Shown here: positions 4,789 to 8,308 of the stretch, piece by piece | Position numbering within the stretch: the first letter of the stretch is position 1 | How the letters are laid out: every line of letters begins with the position of its first letter | Assembly (NCBI GenBank): GCA_024635465.1 | Contig: JAGXIS010000036.1 | Coordinates: 1 to 8,308 of the forward strand | Direction of reading: 5' to 3' | Length of the DNA: 8,308 bases | DNA from: Bacteroidota bacterium | GTDB lineage: Bacteria > Bacteroidota > Rhodothermia > Balneolales > Balneolaceae | The notes under the pieces: generated by a model | Told to the model about the DNA's origin: nothing | Seen by the model: only the letters and a program-made list of their open reading frames with translations | Database searches by the model: none | Position numbers and translations under genes: made by a program

Positions 4789-7700
4789 GTGTCAAATAAA
4801 GATTCAAATCATAAGGAATTGTTTTCAGGTTTTTCGCCGTCTAATAGAGAGGAATGGGAGAAGTGTGTGAAGGAGGATCTGCATTTGAATGAGCTCACGG
4901 ATGAGCTCTTTTGGGATACCGGTGAAGGCATATTAGCACCCCCATATTTTACGATTGATGATCTTAAATCGCTCAATTTGAAAGATCATGTGCGACCACA
5001 GCATTCAACTCAGTGGTTGTGCTGTGAAGCGATCTATGGAAAAACCCCGGATGATGCGAACCGTGCAATAAAGAAGGCTGTAAAAGGCGGGGCAGATGTT
5101 TGCATCATCAATGTGGGAAGTGGCATTCCGGATGAAGTAGGAGATTCTGAACATAGAGTGATCCTATCTTCTTTAAGTGATTTTGAAAAACTGATCCATA
5201 ATGTAGATCCGGCCTGCGAATTGATCTTACTTTGTGAATCGAATATCCCTGAAATAGAGGGATATCTGAATGCACCAGGCAGGGATCAGTTGAGGTATCG
5301 TATTTTGATAGATCCTTTTTCACAATTCATTCGAAACGATCAGTCAAAAGCGGATGTAAAAAAGCAATTTCAAACAGTTTTAGATTTAATCGAGAGGAAT
5401 CATCGGGCTGATATTTTAATCAATACCACTGACTTTAGAATGAAAGGGGCAACTATTGTGGAGGAGTTAGCGATTGCACTCTCCATGATGAGTGATATAG
5501 TGTTCAATCTTGAGCCTAATCAGAAAGAGGTAGTGATGGATCAACTGATGATCAAAACTCTCTCTAAATCTCTCTATTTCCCTGAGATGGCTAAATTACG
5601 AGCCATTCCAATCATCTGGAATCTTTTCTCAAATACACATCAACTAACTGGATCAAAAAGCCCGCGAATTCTTACTGAAGTAGATCCTAATGAACACTTT
5701 ATAGGAGAAACTGAAAAAAATTTACTTCGATCAGTAACGACTGCAATGAGTGCGGTTGCCGGCGGTTCCGACCTGATTATGATCAGGCCACCGGGTAAAC
5801 TGCAAAAATCCTCGAAAAATTTGCCCGTCAGAATTACTCAAAATATTCATCATGTATTGAGGGAAGAAGCACATTTGGGTAAAGTTGAAGATCCGGCGGC
5901 AGGATCATACTATGTCGAGTTCTTAACTCAGGAGTTTGCAGAAAAATCATGGGATTTATATCAAAAAATTGAGTCAGAGGGCGGATATTTCAACTCTCTG
6001 ACCGGCGGAACGCTCCAAAAATTTTATCAGGGCGACCGCGGTAAAAAAGGTGATCAAAGAGTTGAAAAAGATGATCGAAGTGGAGAAAAAGTTGATCAGC
6101 GAGGCGAAAAGGATGATCGACAAGAAAGATTAAATTATGTCGCGAACTTACCCAACTTCAACTCGAATATTAAACCCGGTCTCCATCAAACAGAATCATC
6201 AAACCGTGATGAAATTTGGAGAACTCCCGAAAAAATTGAAGTTAAAAAACGATTTGATTCGGATGATCTTCAAGGTTTGTCTCATCTGGAGTTTGCAGCA
6301 GGCATTCCCCCTTTTCTCAGAGGGCCGTATGCCACAATGTACACACAGCGACCCTGGACGATCAGACAGTATGCCGGCTTTTCAACAGCAGAAGAATCAA
6401 ATGCTTTCTATCGAAGAAATCTAGCGGGTGGACAAAAAGGTCTATCCGTAGCTTTTGATCTGGCAACTCACCGGGGATATGACTCAGATCATCCCAGGGT
6501 AAGCGGTGATGTTGGTAAAGCAGGGGTAGCCATCGACTCCATTCTGGACATGAAAATTCTTTTTGATCAGATTCCACTGGATAAGATGTCGGTTTCCATG
6601 ACGATGAACGGGGCTGTAATTCCGATCATGGCTTTTTACATCGTTGCGGCTGAGGAGCAGGGTGTCTCCGTTGAAAAACTGAGTGGTACCATTCAAAATG
6701 ATATTTTGAAGGAGTTTATGGTTCGAAATACCTACATCTACCCGCCTGAACCGTCAATGAGAATTATCGGGGATATTTTTGATTATACATCGAAGAAAAT
6801 GCCGCGATTTAACAGTATTAGCGTGAGCGGATATCATATGCACGAAGCAGGCGCTCCGGCGGATCTGGAATTGGCATATACCCTTGCAAACGGACTTCAA
6901 TATGTGAGGCAGGGTATTGATGCGGGATTGGATATTGATGATTTTGCCCCTCGAATCTCATTCTTTTGGGGTGTCGGTATGAACTATCACATGGAGATAG
7001 CAAAATTACGTGCCGGTCGATTGATTTGGGCATCACTATTAAAACCTTTCAAACCGAATAACCCAAAATCGCTTTCTCTGAGGGCACACTGCCAGACATC
7101 CGGATACAGCTTAACCGAACAAGATCCATACAATAATATCACCAGAACAACTGTTGAGGCAATGGCCGCTGCGCTTGGTCATACTCAATCCCTGCACACA
7201 AATGCACTGGATGAGGCGATTGCCCTTCCAACCGATTATTCAGCAAAAATAGCACGTGATACTCAAATCTATCTTCAAAAAGAGACCGGAATTACCAAAT
7301 CGATCGATCCGTGGGCAGGTTCTTATTATATTGAATATCTTACGGATCAACTTGTAAAAAGAGCGTGGGAGCTCATTCGAGAGACCGAAGAGCTGGGTGG
7401 CATGAGTAAAGCGATTGAAGCAGGAATTCCCAAAATGCGGATTGAAGAGGCAGCTGCCAGGAAACAGGCAAGGATTGACGGTGGTAAAGAGACGATTGTG
7501 GGTGTAAATAAATATCGGTTGGAAAAAGAAGATCCAATTGATATTCTAGTAGTAGATAATGAAAAAGTGCTTCAATCTCAGTTGGAGAGACTTCAGAAAC
7601 TAAAAGAAGATCGAAATCAAACAGATGTCGATGATGCTCTGAAAGCCATTACTGAGTGTGCAAAATCGGGTTCAGGCAATCTGCTTGAACTGGCCGTGGA

Positions 7701-8268
7701 TGCCGCTCGTAAACGGGCCACTTTAGGTGAAATCTCTCTGGCGATGGAAAACGAGTTTGGGCGTTACCGTGCAACCATACAATCCATATCCGGCGTGTAT
7801 TCCTCAGAAATAGATCAAAATGAAGACTTTATAAAAGCGCGAAAACTGGCTGATCAGTTTGAGGTTAAAGAGGGTCGCCGACCGCGAATCATGGTCGCGA
7901 AATTGGGTCAGGATGGCCATGATCGCGGGGCAAAAGTGATCTCTACCAGTTTTGCCGATTTAGGATTTGATGTCGATATCGGTCCTCTTTTCCAAACTCC
8001 GGAAGAGGCAGCCACTCAGGCAGTGGAAAATGATGTTCATATATTGGGGCTGTCAAGTTTGGCAGCCGGACACAAAACTCTGGTTCCAGCTGTCATCAAT
8101 GAGCTGAAAAAATTGGGTCGTGATGACATAGTTGTGATTGTGGGTGGGGTGATTCCAAATCGGGACTATGAATTTCTTTACGATTTAGGTGTTGCAGCGG
8201 TTTTTGGTCCCGGTACAGTGATTGCACTAGCAGCACAGAAGATCTTGAATATCTTGATGGATGAGTAA
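4789..8268 (+). CDS. Fused methylmalonyl-CoA mutase: truncated MutA-like half joined to a complete B12-binding MutB half
   Basis: This 1159-residue enzyme should isomerise (R)-methylmalonyl-CoA to succinyl-CoA with adenosylcobalamin. Residues 1-410 resemble the small subunit: [15 protein letters not shown], a TIM barrel, then [14 protein letters not shown]. They lack a B12-like domain and the QSLHTN motif. Residues 415-447 are a repetitive charged linker. From about 452 the large subunit is complete. Substrate-site residues match P. shermanii MutB (numbering from memory) at a constant offset of 439: Y514, T516, M517, R521, R526, Y528, R646 and H683. GHTQSLHTN and a second [13 protein letters not shown] follow. 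The C-terminal B12 domain has D1042-G-H1044-D-R-G1047, S1089-S-L1091 and G1119-G, with exactly 41 residues between the first two motifs; H1044 is the predicted cobalt ligand. GTG 4789 is the earliest start after the stop at 4774 and fits the family N-terminus. No internal methionine lies near the MutB boundary, so this is a true fusion. Confidence 0.95.
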   Translation: MSNKDSNHKELFSGFSPSNREEWEKCVKEDLHLNELTDELFWDTGEGILAPPYFTIDDLKSLNLKDHVRPQHSTQWLCCEAIYGKTPDDANRAIKKAVKGGADVCIINVGSGIPDEVGDSEHRVILSSLSDFEKLIHNVDPACELILLCESNIPEIEGYLNAPGRDQLRYRILIDPFSQFIRNDQSKADVKKQFQTVLDLIERNHRADILINTTDFRMKGATIVEELAIALSMMSDIVFNLEPNQKEVVMDQLMIKTLSKSLYFPEMAKLRAIPIIWNLFSNTHQLTGSKSPRILTEVDPNEHFIGETEKNLLRSVTTAMSAVAGGSDLIMIRPPGKLQKSSKNLPVRITQNIHHVLREEAHLGKVEDPAAGSYYVEFLTQEFAEKSWDLYQKIESEGGYFNSLTGGTLQKFYQGDRGKKGDQRVEKDDRSGEKVDQRGEKDDRQERLNYVANLPNFNSNIKPGLHQTESSNRDEIWRTPEKIEVKKRFDSDDLQGLSHLEFAAGIPPFLRGPYATMYTQRPWTIRQYAGFSTAEESNAFYRRNLAGGQKGLSVAFDLATHRGYDSDHPRVSGDVGKAGVAIDSILDMKILFDQIPLDKMSVSMTMNGAVIPIMAFYIVAAEEQGVSVEKLSGTIQNDILKEFMVRNTYIYPPEPSMRIIGDIFDYTSKKMPRFNSISVSGYHMHEAGAPADLELAYTLANGLQYVRQGIDAGLDIDDFAPRISFFWGVGMNYHMEIAKLRAGRLIWASLLKPFKPNNPKSLSLRAHCQTSGYSLTEQDPYNNITRTTVEAMAAALGHTQSLHTNALDEAIALPTDYSAKIARDTQIYLQKETGITKSIDPWAGSYYIEYLTDQLVKRAWELIRETEELGGMSKAIEAGIPKMRIEEAAARKQARIDGGKETIVGVNKYRLEKEDPIDILVVDNEKVLQSQLERLQKLKEDRNQTDVDDALKAITECAKSGSGNLLELAVDAARKRATLGEISLAMENEFGRYRATIQSISGVYSSEIDQNEDFIKARKLADQFEVKEGRRPRIMVAKLGQDGHDRGAKVISTSFADLGFDVDIGPLFQTPEEAATQAVENDVHILGLSSLAAGHKTLVPAVINELKKLGRDDIVVIVGGVIPNRDYEFLYDLGVAAVFGPGTVIALAAQKILNILMDE
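6034..6129 (+). repeat. In-frame 21-bp tandem repeat encoding the mutase inter-domain linker
   Basis: GATC followed by two purines begins at 6052, 6073, 6094 and 6115, exactly 21 bp apart. Each unit encodes seven residues: [21 protein letters not shown], then a degenerate DRQERLN. A shorter six-residue leader unit (DRGKKG) precedes them at 6034. The segment is strongly hydrophilic, with alternating acid and base, and no such linker is part of either parent subunit as I know them. It joins the small-half barrel to the large half and is probably disordered or a single charged helix. Confidence 0.75.
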
Positions 8269-8308
8269 AGTGAATAAAATCTTTGAATCTGTGAACCCGG
8301 ATTTCAGA
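8261..8308 (+). CDS. Start of a further gene overlapping the mutase stop, product unidentified (16 codons visible)
   Basis: ATG at 8261 lies inside the last codons of the mutase in another frame and overlaps it by 8 bp (ATGAGTAA). The frame stays open to the window end and reads [20 protein letters not shown] at 8270 in the same frame is an alternative start. The overlap suggests translational coupling with the mutase. In many bacteria the gene after the mutase encodes the MeaB/ArgK GTPase that protects it, so that is the contextual guess. Sixteen residues carry no diagnostic motif, and no function can be read from the sequence. Confidence 0.5.
   Translation, partial: MSKVNKIFESVNPDFR

Noticed and set aside
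4789..8268. IcmF-type fused isobutyryl-CoA mutase
   Set aside because: IcmF has an N-terminal B12 domain and a central P-loop GTPase. Here the B12 domain is C-terminal, no GKS/T P-loop is present, and the first half is a MutA-like barrel.
1..8308. Defence system, prophage, CRISPR array, insertion sequence or RNA gene
   Set aside because: No transposase, integrase, nuclease, regularly spaced repeat-spacer pattern or tRNA-like fold was seen; all sizeable genes belong to metabolism, protein or Fe-S maintenance, or PAS-type sensing.

Overview
This window holds ordinary metabolic and housekeeping genes of a free-living heterotroph. The protein motifs, the moderately AT-rich DNA and the lack of Shine-Dalgarno sequences at every start suggest the Bacteroidota/Balneolota/Rhodothermota group. 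My best guess is a Balneolales-type marine bacterium, but that is inference from protein style and repeat style, without a search.

Layout. Positions 1-4367 are all on the minus strand. Reading in the direction of transcription, from right to left: a short/branched-chain acyl-CoA dehydrogenase (4367-3201), a three-PAS protein with no visible output domain (2993-1728), the sulfur-transfer protein SufE (1675-1247), a membrane-anchored DsbA-like thiol oxidoreductase (987-361), and the first 98 codons of a gamma-class carbonic anhydrase family protein (294 to the window edge). Positions 4789-8268 on the plus strand encode one 1159-residue methylmalonyl-CoA mutase. In it a truncated MutA-like half and a complete MutB half are joined by a repetitive charged linker. 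A further plus-strand gene appears to start inside the mutase stop region and runs off the window.

How the genes fit together. The acyl-CoA dehydrogenase most resembles the 2-methylbutyryl-CoA dehydrogenase (ACADSB) type of isoleucine breakdown. That route yields propionyl-CoA, which enters the TCA cycle through methylmalonyl-CoA and the B12-dependent mutase. The two genes are divergent across a 421-bp gap, so a shared catabolic theme is plausible, although the carboxylase and epimerase are not in the window. SufE (Fe-S assembly), the Dsb-like protein (extracytoplasmic thiol chemistry) and the carbonic anhydrase homologue are separate housekeeping functions.

The non-coding DNA carries several palindromes of a TCCCGA-loop-TCGGGA type, a 13-bp inverted repeat with an adjoining TCCTGAA hairpin, and short tandem octamers, all of which look like dispersed intergenic repeats. 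I saw no tRNA, rRNA, CRISPR array, transposase, phage or defence genes. The most unusual object is the mutase fusion with its 21-bp-period linker. I found no convincing wholly new biological system.
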